Source of the DNA: Pseudomonadota bacterium
Lineage (GTDB): Bacteria > Desulfobacterota > Desulfovibrionia > Desulfovibrionales > Desulfovibrionaceae
Length of the DNA stretch: 64,000 nt
Reading direction: 5' to 3'
Assembly (NCBI GenBank): GCA_018822105.1
Contig: JAHJLB010000018.1
Location: 1-64,000, forward strand
Every line of letters begins with the position of its first letter. Position 1 is the first letter of the stretch. The position numbers and the translations under genes were made by a program. The notes beneath the pieces were generated by a model. That model ran no database searches. It was not told where the DNA came from and saw only the letters and a list, made by a program, of their open reading frames with translations. Below are positions 30,944 to 39,571 of this stretch, one piece after another.

Positions 30944-32299
30944 ATGCCCGATGACAACAACAGACCACAACAGGGGCGAAAACTCGACCTCGCTGTGCGC
31001 AGCGCGCTCTGGCTCGGCTCCCTGAAGGGCAGGCGCGACGAGCAGCCCAAGGGCCAGCTGGTGGACGTGCTGGTGGCCAAGGGGCGCATCGTGGCCCTGG
31101 TCCCGGCGGGCAGCCTGGAGGTGCGCGCCGCGCGCGAGGTCGACGCCCGGGGCTTCCTGCTTTTGCCGAGCCTCACCGATGTCCATGTGCACCTGCGCGA
31201 GCCCGGCCAGGAATACAAGGAGGACATCGCCTCCGGCCTGCGCGCCGCCGCCTTCGGCGGGTTCGGGAACATCATGTGCATGGCCAACACCAGGCCCGTG
31301 AACGACACGGCCAGCGTCACCGAATTCATGCTGGAGCAGGCCCGGGCGAGCTGGCCCGGCGGCCCCCGCCTGTTCCCCATCGGCGCCCTGACCAAGGGCT
31401 TGCAGGGCCAGGAGCTGGCCCCCCTGTCCGAGCTCAGGGACGCCGGCTGCAAGGCCTTTTCCAACGATGGCCGGCCCATGGAGAGCACCGAGCTTCTGCG
31501 CCGGGCCATGGAGTACAGCCAGGACCTGAAGCGGGTGGTCATCGACCATTGCGAGGACCCCTGGCTGGCCCCGGCTGCGGGCGTCAACGAGGGCGAGGTC
31601 TCCAGCCGCCTCGGCCTCACCGGCCAGCCGGACATCGCCGAGGCCATCCAGGCCGCCCGGGACGTGCTCCTGGCCGAATACCTGGGGGCGCCCGTCCACC
31701 TGGCGCACATCTCCTGCGCCAAGAGCGTGGCCGTCATCCGGGCGGCCAAGGAGCGCGGGGTGGACGTCACCGCCGAGACCTGCCCGCACTATCTGACCCT
31801 CACCGAGGACGAGGTGGCGGGCTACAGCGCCAACGCCAAGGTCAACCCGCCCCTCAGGCCCAGGGCCGACGTGGAGGCCCTGCTGGAGGCCCTGGCCGAT
31901 GGCACCATCGACATGCTGGCCACGGACCATGCGCCCCACGCCGCTCATGAGAAGGACGTGGAGTTTGACGCCGCGCCCTGCGGCATCTCCGGCCTGGACA
32001 CGGCCCTGGCCGTGACCTGGGAGCTGGTGCGCACGGAGAAATTGTCCTTTGTGGCCTTTGTTCGCGCCTGGACCACGGCCCCCTGCTCGCGCTTCGGCCT
32101 GCCGCTGAACGGCTTCGCCCCGGGCGACCCGGCGGACTTTGTGCTGTTCGACCAGGAGGCCCATTGGGTGGTGGGGCCGCAGACCATGCGCTCCAAGGGC
32201 AAGAACACCCCGCTCCTGGGCCGGACCCTGCGGGGGCTGGTCAGGGCCCATTTCCTTGCGGGCAAATCCGTGCTAGACAAGGACACGGCGGAGGCATAG
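30944..32299 (+). CDS. pyrC: Dihydroorotase (type I, PyrC/AllB-like)
   Basis: 451 residues. The metal-binding DVHVHLREPGQEYKED (HxH, with the Arg that binds the substrate carboxylate), NTRPV substrate loop, VIDHCED, HLAHISCA and ATDHAPH follow in family order. The Lys usually carbamylated to bridge two zinc ions is replaced in context by CKAFSNDG, which retains a Lys. It cyclises carbamoyl aspartate to dihydroorotate. The N-terminal ~15 residues are polar and precede the barrel. Operonic with pyrB; AGGAGCACGCC precedes the ATG. Confidence 0.94.
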   Translation: MPDDNNRPQQGRKLDLAVRSALWLGSLKGRRDEQPKGQLVDVLVAKGRIVALVPAGSLEVRAAREVDARGFLLLPSLTDVHVHLREPGQEYKEDIASGLRAAAFGGFGNIMCMANTRPVNDTASVTEFMLEQARASWPGGPRLFPIGALTKGLQGQELAPLSELRDAGCKAFSNDGRPMESTELLRRAMEYSQDLKRVVIDHCEDPWLAPAAGVNEGEVSSRLGLTGQPDIAEAIQAARDVLLAEYLGAPVHLAHISCAKSVAVIRAAKERGVDVTAETCPHYLTLTEDEVAGYSANAKVNPPLRPRADVEALLEALADGTIDMLATDHAPHAAHEKDVEFDAAPCGISGLDTALAVTWELVRTEKLSFVAFVRAWTTAPCSRFGLPLNGFAPGDPADFVLFDQEAHWVVGPQTMRSKGKNTPLLGRTLRGLVRAHFLAGKSVLDKDTAEA

Positions 32300-32357
32300 C
32301 CCCGCCAGGCGTTACGAACCACCGGCCCCGCCCTGCGGAGCCTCATGCGGAGGAGCA

Positions 32358-33704
32358 ATGAGCCAGCCTTTCAAGGACGCCGTGAGCCTGTGCAAGACCA
32401 TCATGCGCAACGGCTACGACGCCTACGTCATCAACGCCCGTCTGCAGAAGACCGTTTTGTCCGAGACCGAGACCGGCGCCGTGCAGGCCATGGACATCAG
32501 CACGGAGCTGGACTTTGACGGCCTGAAGCGGCAGTTCCCGAACCTGGAGCCCAGCAGCGAGCCGGGCTCCACGGGGCTCATCCGCCAGGGCAGCGTGACC
32601 TTCTATTTCCATCCGGCCGCCGTGGAGGACGGGTCGCACCCCGAGGAATGCGTGGCCCGGCTCACCCCGCGCCTGCTCAAGGTGCTGGAGCAGAAGGGCG
32701 AGATTCCGCTCTCCGCCGCCTGCCCCTACCTGCCCAGCCCCCAGGAGCAGGACAAGGGCCTGGCCGGCTTTGACGAGGGCGTGGTGCGCATCAAGGGCTT
32801 CCCGGACCAGGTGCTCAAGCAGGACTACCTGCTGGCCGTGCGGGCCATGCGCTTCTCCGTCAACTACCACCTGCCCATGGAGCCCAACACCTGGATGGCC
32901 ATCATCCGGGGCGCGCGCCGCGTGCTGGACTACTGCCCCGTGGCCGACATCATGGACGAGTGGCGCAAGGTGGAGGCCGAGAACCTCTGGAAGTTCGTGC
33001 AGCTTCTGTTCGAGTGCCAGATCCTGCACGGCCTGCTGCCGGAGATCGCCGCTCTGTCCCGGGTCAAGCAGATCAAGAACCCGGAGGAAGGCGAGGAGAC
33101 CGTCTTCGCCCACACCCTGGAGGTCATGCGGCACTACCCCGAGGTGCTGCCCTATGACTGGTACGGCACCATGGCCTGCATGTTCCACGATGTGGGCAAG
33201 CTGTACACCGCCGAGTTCTCCGACGGGCAGTGGAGCTTCCTCCAGCACCACCGCGTGGGCGCCAAGGTCACGCGGAAGATGCTCAACCGCCTGCACTTCC
33301 CGCCCGAGGACATCGACCTGGTCTGCACCCTGGTGCGCGACCACATGCGCCCGCATTTCATGCTCACGGACAAGGGCATGCGCCGGCTGAAGGCCATCGA
33401 CGAGTACCCGCGCATCCTGGAGATGGTCCGCGCGGACATCAAGGCCAGGAACGGCTCCTACCGCGAGTTCAACCACAACCTGAAGATGCTCGAGCGCGGC
33501 GACACGCCCGAGGAGTCCCTCGAGCCGCTGCTCAATGGCCGGGACATCATGCAGACCACGGGGCTCAATCCCGGCCCCACGGTGGGCATCATCCGCGATG
33601 CGCTGCTGAAGGCCCAGATCAAGGGCGACGTGCTGAGCCTGGACGACGCCAAGGCCTTTGTGAAGCGCTACGCCCAGGAAGAGCGGCTCGTCGGTTCAGA
33701 GTAG
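32358..33704 (+). CDS. HD-domain protein with degenerate poly(A)-polymerase/CCA-type N-terminus
   Basis: 448 residues. The order resembles class II tRNA nucleotidyltransferase/poly(A) polymerase: an N-terminal head beginning NGYDAYVINARLQK, a neck with DYLLAVRAMRFSVNY, then an HD domain (His252, His277-Asp278 in ACMFHDVGK, a HH pair near 297 and VRDHM). In active enzymes the head reads GYxAYxVGGxVRD followed by a DxD; here GGxVRD is INARLQK and only one Asp survives in MDISTE. Nucleotidyl transfer is therefore unlikely, while the HD phosphohydrolase ligands look intact. The ATG at 32358 has GGAGGAGCA upstream. It follows pyrC by 58 bases. Confidence 0.75.
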   Translation: MSQPFKDAVSLCKTIMRNGYDAYVINARLQKTVLSETETGAVQAMDISTELDFDGLKRQFPNLEPSSEPGSTGLIRQGSVTFYFHPAAVEDGSHPEECVARLTPRLLKVLEQKGEIPLSAACPYLPSPQEQDKGLAGFDEGVVRIKGFPDQVLKQDYLLAVRAMRFSVNYHLPMEPNTWMAIIRGARRVLDYCPVADIMDEWRKVEAENLWKFVQLLFECQILHGLLPEIAALSRVKQIKNPEEGEETVFAHTLEVMRHYPEVLPYDWYGTMACMFHDVGKLYTAEFSDGQWSFLQHHRVGAKVTRKMLNRLHFPPEDIDLVCTLVRDHMRPHFMLTDKGMRRLKAIDEYPRILEMVRADIKARNGSYREFNHNLKMLERGDTPEESLEPLLNGRDIMQTTGLNPGPTVGIIRDALLKAQIKGDVLSLDDAKAFVKRYAQEERLVGSE

Positions 33705-33814
33705 CGCCGCCGCCCTCGCTGTTCCAAACAAGCCGCAAGCCGCGCATAGTCAAGGGTCATCAGGCCGCGCAAGCAAATAGCCCTACAAGCCGCGCAAGCC
33801 CAGGCCGAACCAAG

Positions 33815-33918
33815 CCGAAAGGGCAGTTCCAGGAGAAACCTGGAGCTGCCCTTTCGGTGCTCTGGGGGGGAGCCCCCCTGGGCGGGTCCAGGGGCGGAGC
33901 CCCTTGGCCGCCGGAGGC
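33815..33918. repeat. Dispersed hairpin module D downstream of trmI
   Basis: A 19-base stem with one G-T pair (33815-33833 with 33839-33857, starting CCGAAAGGGCAG), then a GGGGGG/CCCCCC stem, then GCGGGTCCAGGGGCGGAGCC and the GGCCGCCGGAGG core at 33907-33918. It lies between the convergent HD-protein and trmI genes, 14 bases from the trmI stop. Upstream at 33730-33805, short AAGCCGCGCA-type repeats occur. Confidence 0.65.
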
Positions 33919-33932
33919 TCTCTTCCCTGTTC

Positions 33933-34820
33933 CTATTCCGTGGCCTCGGGATCGTGCTCGGCGTCCTGGGCGCCGTCGCCCTCGCCGGTTTCCGGGCCCA
34001 GGTCCGGGTCGGTCTCGCTCAGGGCCACCTTGGCCGGGCGGGTGAAGGGCTCGGGATTCTCCATGCAGCGGGCGAAGACGAGAAAGCCCGTGTGGGCCAC
34101 CATGCGGTCTTCGGGCCGCAGGCGGTCGGGCACGATCTTGTAGCGCCGCACCAGGATCTCCAGGGCCTCGATCTCGGTGAAGGGCCCCTGCTCCAGGCCG
34201 CGGATGAGGTCGCTGACCTGGTTGCAGGTGGGCAGCAGAAACCCGCAGGTGGCGCCCGGGGTCACGGCGGGCGGGATGTGCCGCAGGCAGTCCTGGGGTT
34301 CGCGCACGTCCAGGAACAGGGCGTCGGCCCCGGTGTGCATGAACCCGGTCTGCTCGATGTCGCAGAGGTGCTGCTCCACGCGGTGCGTCAGGCCCACGCG
34401 GGCCAGGTTTTTCTTGGCCACCTCGTAGAACTCCGGGCGGCGCTCGTGGGTGTAGACCTTGCCGGTGTCGCCCACGTAGGTGGCCAGGGCCAGGGTCAGG
34501 CCGCCGGAGCCGGTGCCGGCCTCGATGATGTGCGAGCCGGGGGTGACGCCCAGCTTGAGCAGCACGTAGCCGATCTCCTTGGGGTACATGATCTGGGTCT
34601 GCCGCTTGACGCCCTTGATGAGTTCGTACACCGTGGGCTTGAGGATGCGGTAGGGGTGGCCCAGGTGCGAGCGCACGATGCCGCCGAACCCGGCCTCGGC
34701 GACGTCGGACATGAGGATGCGCCCGTCGTGGGTGTGGATTTCCTTGGCCAGGTCCAGGGCGTGCGTGTAGCGCTTGCCCTTGGGGCTGATGACCAGAACG
34801 AGTTGTCCGGCTTCGATCAT
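33933..34820 (-). CDS. trmI: tRNA (adenine-58-N1)-methyltransferase TrmI
   Basis: 295 residues. A small N-terminal beta domain (GQLVLVISPKGKRYTH) precedes a Rossmann methyltransferase with motif I IEAGTGSGGLTLALA (~residues 100-114), YTHERRPEFYEVAKKNL and the ALFLDVREP motif IV. The segment MYPKEIGYVLLKLGV is typical of TrmI, which methylates A58 in the T-loop of tRNA as a tetramer. The C-terminal ~40 residues are an acidic tail. The ATG at 34818-34820 has CGGAGGAACC upstream. Divergent from the radical SAM gene. Confidence 0.88.
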   Translation of the reverse strand: MIEAGQLVLVISPKGKRYTHALDLAKEIHTHDGRILMSDVAEAGFGGIVRSHLGHPYRILKPTVYELIKGVKRQTQIMYPKEIGYVLLKLGVTPGSHIIEAGTGSGGLTLALATYVGDTGKVYTHERRPEFYEVAKKNLARVGLTHRVEQHLCDIEQTGFMHTGADALFLDVREPQDCLRHIPPAVTPGATCGFLLPTCNQVSDLIRGLEQGPFTEIEALEILVRRYKIVPDRLRPEDRMVAHTGFLVFARCMENPEPFTRPAKVALSETDPDLGPETGEGDGAQDAEHDPEATE

Positions 34821-34925
34821 TTGGGTTCCTCCGAAGGCGGGGGGCCTTGTGTCGGCTTGGCCTACCGGGCCGAGGGCCCGGCGTCAAGGGCCGCTTGGCG
34901 GCGTTCGCGGGAGGGGGCGGCTTTG

Positions 34926-35951
34926 GTGCAGGCGGAGTCCTACCGATATGTCTTCGGACCGGTCATGTCCGGCCGGCTGGGCCGCTCCCTGGGGCTGGAC
35001 CTGCTGGGGTCGCGCGTCTGCTCCATGAACTGCGTGTACTGCGAATCCGGCCGGCTGGAGCGCCTGACCCTGGAGCGCAAGCCTTACGTGCCCGCGGCGG
35101 TGCTCCTGGCCGAGCTTGCGGCCTGGGAGGCCGCGCGCAGGGCCGCTGGTGAGCCCCTGCCGGAGGTGGTCAGCCTGGGCGGCCTGGGCGAGCCCACCCT
35201 GAACAGCCACATGCCGGCGATCATCGCAGGGGTGCGCCGAATCCTGCCCGGGGTTCCCGTGGCCGTGCTCACCAACGCCAGCCTCATGACCGATGCGCGG
35301 GTGCGCGCGGAACTGGCCGGGGCGGACATCATCCTGCCCAGCCTGGACTCCCTCGTGCCCGAGGAGTTTGCGCGGGTGAACCGGGCCCATCCGGGGCTCG
35401 ACCCCAAGGACGTTGCGGAGGGCATCCTGCGCTTCCGCGCAGAAGCCGGGGCCTGCCGGAAGGACAGCCAGGCAAGGCCCACCAGGGTCTTCCTGGAGAT
35501 CCTGCTGGTGGCCGGCATCAACGACTCCGAGCGGAACCTGGAGCTTTTGGCGGCGTTCTGCAACCGTCTGCAAGCGGACCGCGTGGACGTGACGACCCTG
35601 TCGCGGCCGGGCAGCGAGCCGGCGGCCCGGGCCGTGGACCAGGCGGTGCTGGCCCGCTGGAGCGCCCGGCTGGGGGGCCAGGCAGGGGTCGGTGCGGCCT
35701 GTCCGGCCCCAAGGGTTGCAGAGCGCGCGAAAAATGGGCACATACAGGGCGGGGACATGCTCCCAGGCGAGATCCGCTCACGCATCCTGGCCTCGCTGGC
35801 GCGCAGACCGCAGACGGGCGCGCAGCTGGCGGAGGCCCTGCTGGCGGACAAGGGCGCGGTGGCGGCCGCTTTGGCGGAGCTGCTGGACGCTGGCCGAATT
35901 TCTCTGCGCCGGCAGGGCGGGCAGGACTACTACCAGCCCCGGACCGGATAG
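34926..35951 (+). CDS. Radical SAM protein with C-terminal winged helix
   Basis: 341 residues. The cluster motif C-x3-C-x2-C is in VCSMNCVYCESG (~residues 30-41). SLGGLGEPTLNS is the SAM-binding GGE-type motif, and VPVAVLTNASLM continues the partial TIM barrel. After about residue 260 a linker leads to a winged-helix domain (IRSRILASLARRPQTGAQLAEAL ... GRISLRRQGGQDYYQ). A radical SAM enzyme fused to a DNA-binding-like domain is seen in Desulfovibrio-type genomes; its substrate is unknown. The start is GTG with GGGAGG ~10 bases upstream; a TTG one codon earlier is an alternative. Divergent from trmI. Confidence 0.75.
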   Translation: MQAESYRYVFGPVMSGRLGRSLGLDLLGSRVCSMNCVYCESGRLERLTLERKPYVPAAVLLAELAAWEAARRAAGEPLPEVVSLGGLGEPTLNSHMPAIIAGVRRILPGVPVAVLTNASLMTDARVRAELAGADIILPSLDSLVPEEFARVNRAHPGLDPKDVAEGILRFRAEAGACRKDSQARPTRVFLEILLVAGINDSERNLELLAAFCNRLQADRVDVTTLSRPGSEPAARAVDQAVLARWSARLGGQAGVGAACPAPRVAERAKNGHIQGGDMLPGEIRSRILASLARRPQTGAQLAEALLADKGAVAAALAELLDAGRISLRRQGGQDYYQPRTG

Positions 35952-36026
35952 CCGCTGCCACGGCCCCACCGCAATGTGCGGATGGCACAATTTTCTTCAC
36001 AATTTTCTAGCTTTCGAGGTTCATGC

Positions 36027-37928
36027 ATGGACGATTCCCAACACAGGCAGGCCCCGCCCCAGGCGGGCGCCGCAGACGCCGCAGGCACCGGCCCCGACAC
36101 CCAGCACGCCGACTCCCAGCATCCGGACGGCAAGCCCAAGCGCTCGCGCGGCCGGCGCGGGGGGCGCGGACGCGGACGCGGGCGGGCCAAGACCGACCCT
36201 TCCGCCCAGACTCCAGCCACGCCCATGGAGGGCTCGCCCGAGGCGGCCGGCCAGGCCGGAGCCGCCAGCGCATTGGCCCATCCGGCCCCGGCCGAGGCCC
36301 AGCCGGCCGCAGCGCCCAAGGCCAGAAGCCGCGGTCGCGGTCGCGGCGGCAAGCCTTCCGAGGACCAGGCGGCCCAGGACGCGCCCTTGCCCCAGGCGGC
36401 CAAGCAGCCCCGAGCGCCCAAGGTTTCGAAGGAGGCCAAGGAGCCCAAGGAAGGCGCGGAATCCAAGAAGAAGCACAACAAGAAGATGTTCATCGGCGTG
36501 CTGCCGGGCGAGCTGGTGGAGGTGGTGCTCACCGAGGAGTCCGCCGTCCAGGAGTATTTCGTGGAGATGCTGCACCAGGCCAAGACCAAGGGCAACATCT
36601 ACAAGGGCTACATCCACAACATCGACGCCGCCCTCCAGGCCGCCTTCATCAACTACGGCGCGGAGCGCAACGGCTTTCTGCAGATCGACGAGGTGCACCC
36701 GGAATACTACCAGGGCTCCTATCCGCTGAAGAAGGGCGCGCGCTACCCGCTCATCCAGAAGGTGCTCAAGCCCGGCCAGGAGATCCTGGTCCAGGCGGTG
36801 AAGGAGCCCACGGGCAAGAAGGGCGCCTTTGTCACCAGCTACCTGTCCTTGCCCGGCCGCTATTTCGTCTACACCCTGGGCCGCGACCAGCAGGGCGTCA
36901 GCCGCAAGATCGAGGACGAGAAGGAGCGCGAGCGCCTCAAGAGCTGCATCGACCAGATCGGTCCGCCCGAGGGCGTGGGCCTCATCGTGCGCACGGCGGG
37001 CATCGGCCGGGCCAAGACCGAATTGGTGCGCGACTACAAGTTTCTGCACCGGCTCTGGGGCGAGATCAAGAAGAAGGCCCAGACCGAGAAACCCCCGGCC
37101 CTGGTCTACAAGGAGCTGGAGCTGGCTGTGCGCGCCGCGCGCGACTACCTGACCCCGGACGTGAGCGAGGTCTGGGTGGACGACCCGGAGACCTTTGAGC
37201 AGATCAGGGACTACGTGGCCCTGGCCTTCCCCAAGAGCCCGAACATGGTCAAGCTGCACTCCGACCACGACAAGACCATGTGGGAGCGCTTCGGGCTCAC
37301 CCGGCAGGTGGAGCAGATCTATTCCCGCGAGGTCACCCTGCCTTCCGGCGGCCGCCTGGTCTTCGACCACACCGAGGCCCTGACCAGCGTGGACATCAAC
37401 TCCGGCAAGATCGGCGGCGAGCAGAGCTTCGCCAAGATGGCCCAGAAGACGAACATGGAGGCCGCCGAGGAGATCGTGCGCCAGCTGAAGCTGCGCGACA
37501 TCGGCGGACAGATCGTCATCGACTTCATCGAGATGAAGGATCCCAAGCACTGCCGCGACGTGGAGAAGGTGGTCAAGCAGGCCATGAAGAACGACCGCGC
37601 GCGCACGGACGTGTCCAACATCTCGCCCTTCGGCCTCATGGAGCTGGTGCGCCAGCGCCTGGGCTCCTCGGCCATCTCCGTGTCCACCGAGCCCTGCCCC
37701 TGCTGCGGCGGCACGGGCATCCGCCGCAACCTGGAGTGGCAGGCCCTGCAGGCCATGAAGACCATCCACCGCCTGCTCCGGCGTCCCGGCTGCCCCAACC
37801 CGCTCCAGATGCCCCTGGGCCAGGAACTGGCCATCTACATGCTGAACAACAAGCGCGAGCTCTTGACCGAGATGGGCGCGCGCGTGGACAAGCGCGTGGA
37901 GATCGTGGTGGACACCAAGCTGGCCTAG
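36027..37928 (+). CDS. rng: Ribonuclease E/G family endoribonuclease
   Basis: 633 residues. The first ~150 residues are low-complexity and basic (RSRGRRGGRGRGRGRAK and Ala/Pro stretches). Then come an S1 RNA-binding domain (~165-290; GNIYKGYIHNIDAALQAAFI), the RNase E catalytic core with the metal Asp residues in LTSVDINSGK and QIVIDFIEM, and the zinc-link CPCCGGTG. There is no long E. coli-type degradosome scaffold at the C-terminus, so it is an RNase G-like enzyme with an N-terminal tail. It processes rRNA and decays mRNA. The ATG at 36027 has CGAGGT upstream. Confidence 0.9.
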   Translation: MDDSQHRQAPPQAGAADAAGTGPDTQHADSQHPDGKPKRSRGRRGGRGRGRGRAKTDPSAQTPATPMEGSPEAAGQAGAASALAHPAPAEAQPAAAPKARSRGRGRGGKPSEDQAAQDAPLPQAAKQPRAPKVSKEAKEPKEGAESKKKHNKKMFIGVLPGELVEVVLTEESAVQEYFVEMLHQAKTKGNIYKGYIHNIDAALQAAFINYGAERNGFLQIDEVHPEYYQGSYPLKKGARYPLIQKVLKPGQEILVQAVKEPTGKKGAFVTSYLSLPGRYFVYTLGRDQQGVSRKIEDEKERERLKSCIDQIGPPEGVGLIVRTAGIGRAKTELVRDYKFLHRLWGEIKKKAQTEKPPALVYKELELAVRAARDYLTPDVSEVWVDDPETFEQIRDYVALAFPKSPNMVKLHSDHDKTMWERFGLTRQVEQIYSREVTLPSGGRLVFDHTEALTSVDINSGKIGGEQSFAKMAQKTNMEAAEEIVRQLKLRDIGGQIVIDFIEMKDPKHCRDVEKVVKQAMKNDRARTDVSNISPFGLMELVRQRLGSSAISVSTEPCPCCGGTGIRRNLEWQALQAMKTIHRLLRRPGCPNPLQMPLGQELAIYMLNNKRELLTEMGARVDKRVEIVVDTKLA

Positions 37929-38017
37929 GGCTCATAGCCGTCTGCCCCCGTCCGGCCCGGGCGGTGGCAGGGGGCTGCGGATTCCGCAACAGACCGCAAC
38001 AAGCACGGTTTTCCCAC

Positions 38018-38632
38018 ATGCAGCCAGCCAACGCCGTCCTCCTGCACGCCTGCTGCGGCCCGTGCAGCATCATGCCCGTGCTGCGCCTGCGCGAGCTGGG
38101 CTTTGCCCCCACCCTGTATTTCCACAACCCGAACATCCATCCCTTGAGCGAGTACCTGCGCCGCCGCCAGGGCGTGCTGGACGTGGCCAGGCGCCTGGAC
38201 GCGCCCGTGCTCCTGGCCGACTCCCCGGCCGACGGCGGCGATCCCCTGGCCGCGCATCCGCGCCCCTGGCTCGAGGCCATGGCCGCCCTGGGCGAGGGCA
38301 TGACCGACATGGCCCGGCGCTGCCCGCTGTGCTACGAGCTGCGGCTCAAGCCCACCGCCCGCTTCGCCCGCGGCCTGGGCTTCGCCCGGTTCAGCACCTC
38401 GCTTCTGTACAGCCGCTACCAGAACCACCAGGCCATCCTGGACGCCGGCGCGCGCCACGCCGGACCGGACCTGGCCTTCCTGGGCGAGGACTTCCGGCCC
38501 TGGCTGCTCGATGGTGTGCGCCTGTCCAAGGAGTGGGGCATCTACCGCCAGCAGTACTGCGGCTGCCTGCTGGGCGAATACGACCGCTACAAGCGCGAGC
38601 TTGACGAGGCGCGGGCTCCCGGAACCTCCTGA
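38018..38632 (+). CDS. queH: Epoxyqueuosine reductase QueH
   Basis: 204 residues of the DUF208/QueH family. Cys motifs occur in order: HACCGPCSI near the N-terminus, RCPLCYELRL mid-protein and YCGCLLGEYDRY near the C-terminus, supplying the Fe-S cluster and disulfide ligands described for QueH. The STSLLYSRYQNHQ segment is also typical. QueH reduces epoxyqueuosine to queuosine in tRNA and replaces QueG in many anaerobes. The ATG at 38018 lacks a clear Shine-Dalgarno. It lies 90 bases after the RNase gene on the same strand. Confidence 0.9.
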   Translation: MQPANAVLLHACCGPCSIMPVLRLRELGFAPTLYFHNPNIHPLSEYLRRRQGVLDVARRLDAPVLLADSPADGGDPLAAHPRPWLEAMAALGEGMTDMARRCPLCYELRLKPTARFARGLGFARFSTSLLYSRYQNHQAILDAGARHAGPDLAFLGEDFRPWLLDGVRLSKEWGIYRQQYCGCLLGEYDRYKRELDEARAPGTS

Positions 38633-39055
38633 GGCCACCCGCAAAATGCTTGCTCCATGTATTGGCTTGCGCCGCGTGCCAAGGTCTTCCCCTGGCCCGC
38701 GGTTCGTTCCGGCCTGCCCGTCTTGGGTGTGGGCGTCCACGCCCGGTTTTCGGCAGGCTGCGCGCTAGGCAGGCCCAGGCGGACGCGGTCTCGCTCCCTT
38801 GTTGCGCCTGCAACAAGCACGGCAGGTTCAAAATTTCTGCGGGGAACGTGAGGGCCACCAACACTCCTGGGCGCACTCCGCCTCTAGTGAGGCCTGTGGC
38901 AGAGCGCCAATCACGATACAGAATCACACCCCAGCAACAGGCGCTGGGAACAGTGTGCATCGGACGGGCGTAGTGACTGCTTACGAATTGACAGACCCCA
39001 TTTATTTGTTACATTTTATGTGCTGGGAAAGGTGCTTTTTCTGGAGGGTTAGGCG
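38633..39055. other. 423-base intergenic region without a recognised gene
   Basis: I see no convincing coding sequence; the several ORFs here have no family character. There is a perfect 8-base hairpin, CTTGTTGC-GCCT-GCAACAAG (38798-38817), an AGCGCC/GGCGCT pairing at ~38902-38945 and a drop in GC toward the V4R gene where a promoter lies. It could hold a leader RNA or a small RNA. A GEMM-type c-di-GMP riboswitch was looked for and not found. Confidence 0.4.
38988..39015 (+). promoter_or_regulatory. Sigma-70 promoter for the V4R-diguanylate cyclase operon
   Basis: TTGACA at 38988-38993, a 16-base spacer and TACATT at 39010-39015 in a locally AT-rich stretch, about 35 bases before the coding region. 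Confidence 0.6.
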
Positions 39056-39571
39056 GTGAGAGACAATAAATATCAATTTTCCTGGGATCTTATTGGAGAT
39101 GTCGCCCTGGGACGTCCCAATCTGGGAACGAGCATGCGAGTTGAGGTGTACCGGCTGATGCAGTTCACCTTGCGTGATGTCCTGGAAAGCAAGTTCGGAA
39201 CAGAGAAAGCCGATGAGGTCTTCTACGACGCAGGGAAACTCGCGGGCGTTGCGTTCTATAAAGCGTTCTTCGGAAATATCAAGGACTTCAACGAGTTCGT
39301 GCTGGCCGCGCAAACCACCCTGCGCGACCTGGGCGTGGGCGTTTTACGCGTGGAGCAGGCCGACCTGGAGAAGGGGGCCTTTGTCCTGGCCGTGGCTGAG
39401 GACCTGGACTGCTCCGGCCTGCCGGAACTGGGCCACGGGGTCTGCATCTACGACGAGGGCTTCATTTCCGGGTTGCTGGAATCCTACTCCGGCAAGCCCT
39501 ACACCGTGAAGGAGGTGGACTGCTGGTGCACCGGCGGACGCACCTGCCGGTTCACTGCGGAGTGTGCATGA
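39056..39571 (+). CDS. V4R-domain (4-vinyl-reductase-like) sensor protein
   Basis: 171 residues consisting of a single V4R domain: a helical N-terminal part (MRVEVYRLMQFTLRDVLE, then FYDAGKLAGVAFYKAFF) and the conserved C-terminal core with CSGLPELGHGVCIYDEGFISG and EVDCWCTGGRTCRF. The domain binds small hydrophobic or heterocyclic ligands in XylR/PoxR and BchJ-like proteins; the Cys cluster in the last 20 residues could bind metal (inference). The start is GTG with GGAGG nine bases upstream. The stop overlaps the next ATG (ATGA), coupling it to a diguanylate cyclase; it may be its ligand sensor. Confidence 0.82.
   Translation: MRDNKYQFSWDLIGDVALGRPNLGTSMRVEVYRLMQFTLRDVLESKFGTEKADEVFYDAGKLAGVAFYKAFFGNIKDFNEFVLAAQTTLRDLGVGVLRVEQADLEKGAFVLAVAEDLDCSGLPELGHGVCIYDEGFISGLLESYSGKPYTVKEVDCWCTGGRTCRFTAECA

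Noticed and set aside
38650-38973. 107-residue Cys/Arg-rich ORF
   Set aside because: No ribosome-binding site or family; composition fits a chance frame in GC-rich spacer.
38633-39055. GEMM (c-di-GMP) riboswitch ahead of the V4R/diguanylate cyclase genes
   Set aside because: The GEMM conserved core and tetraloop receptor were not found.
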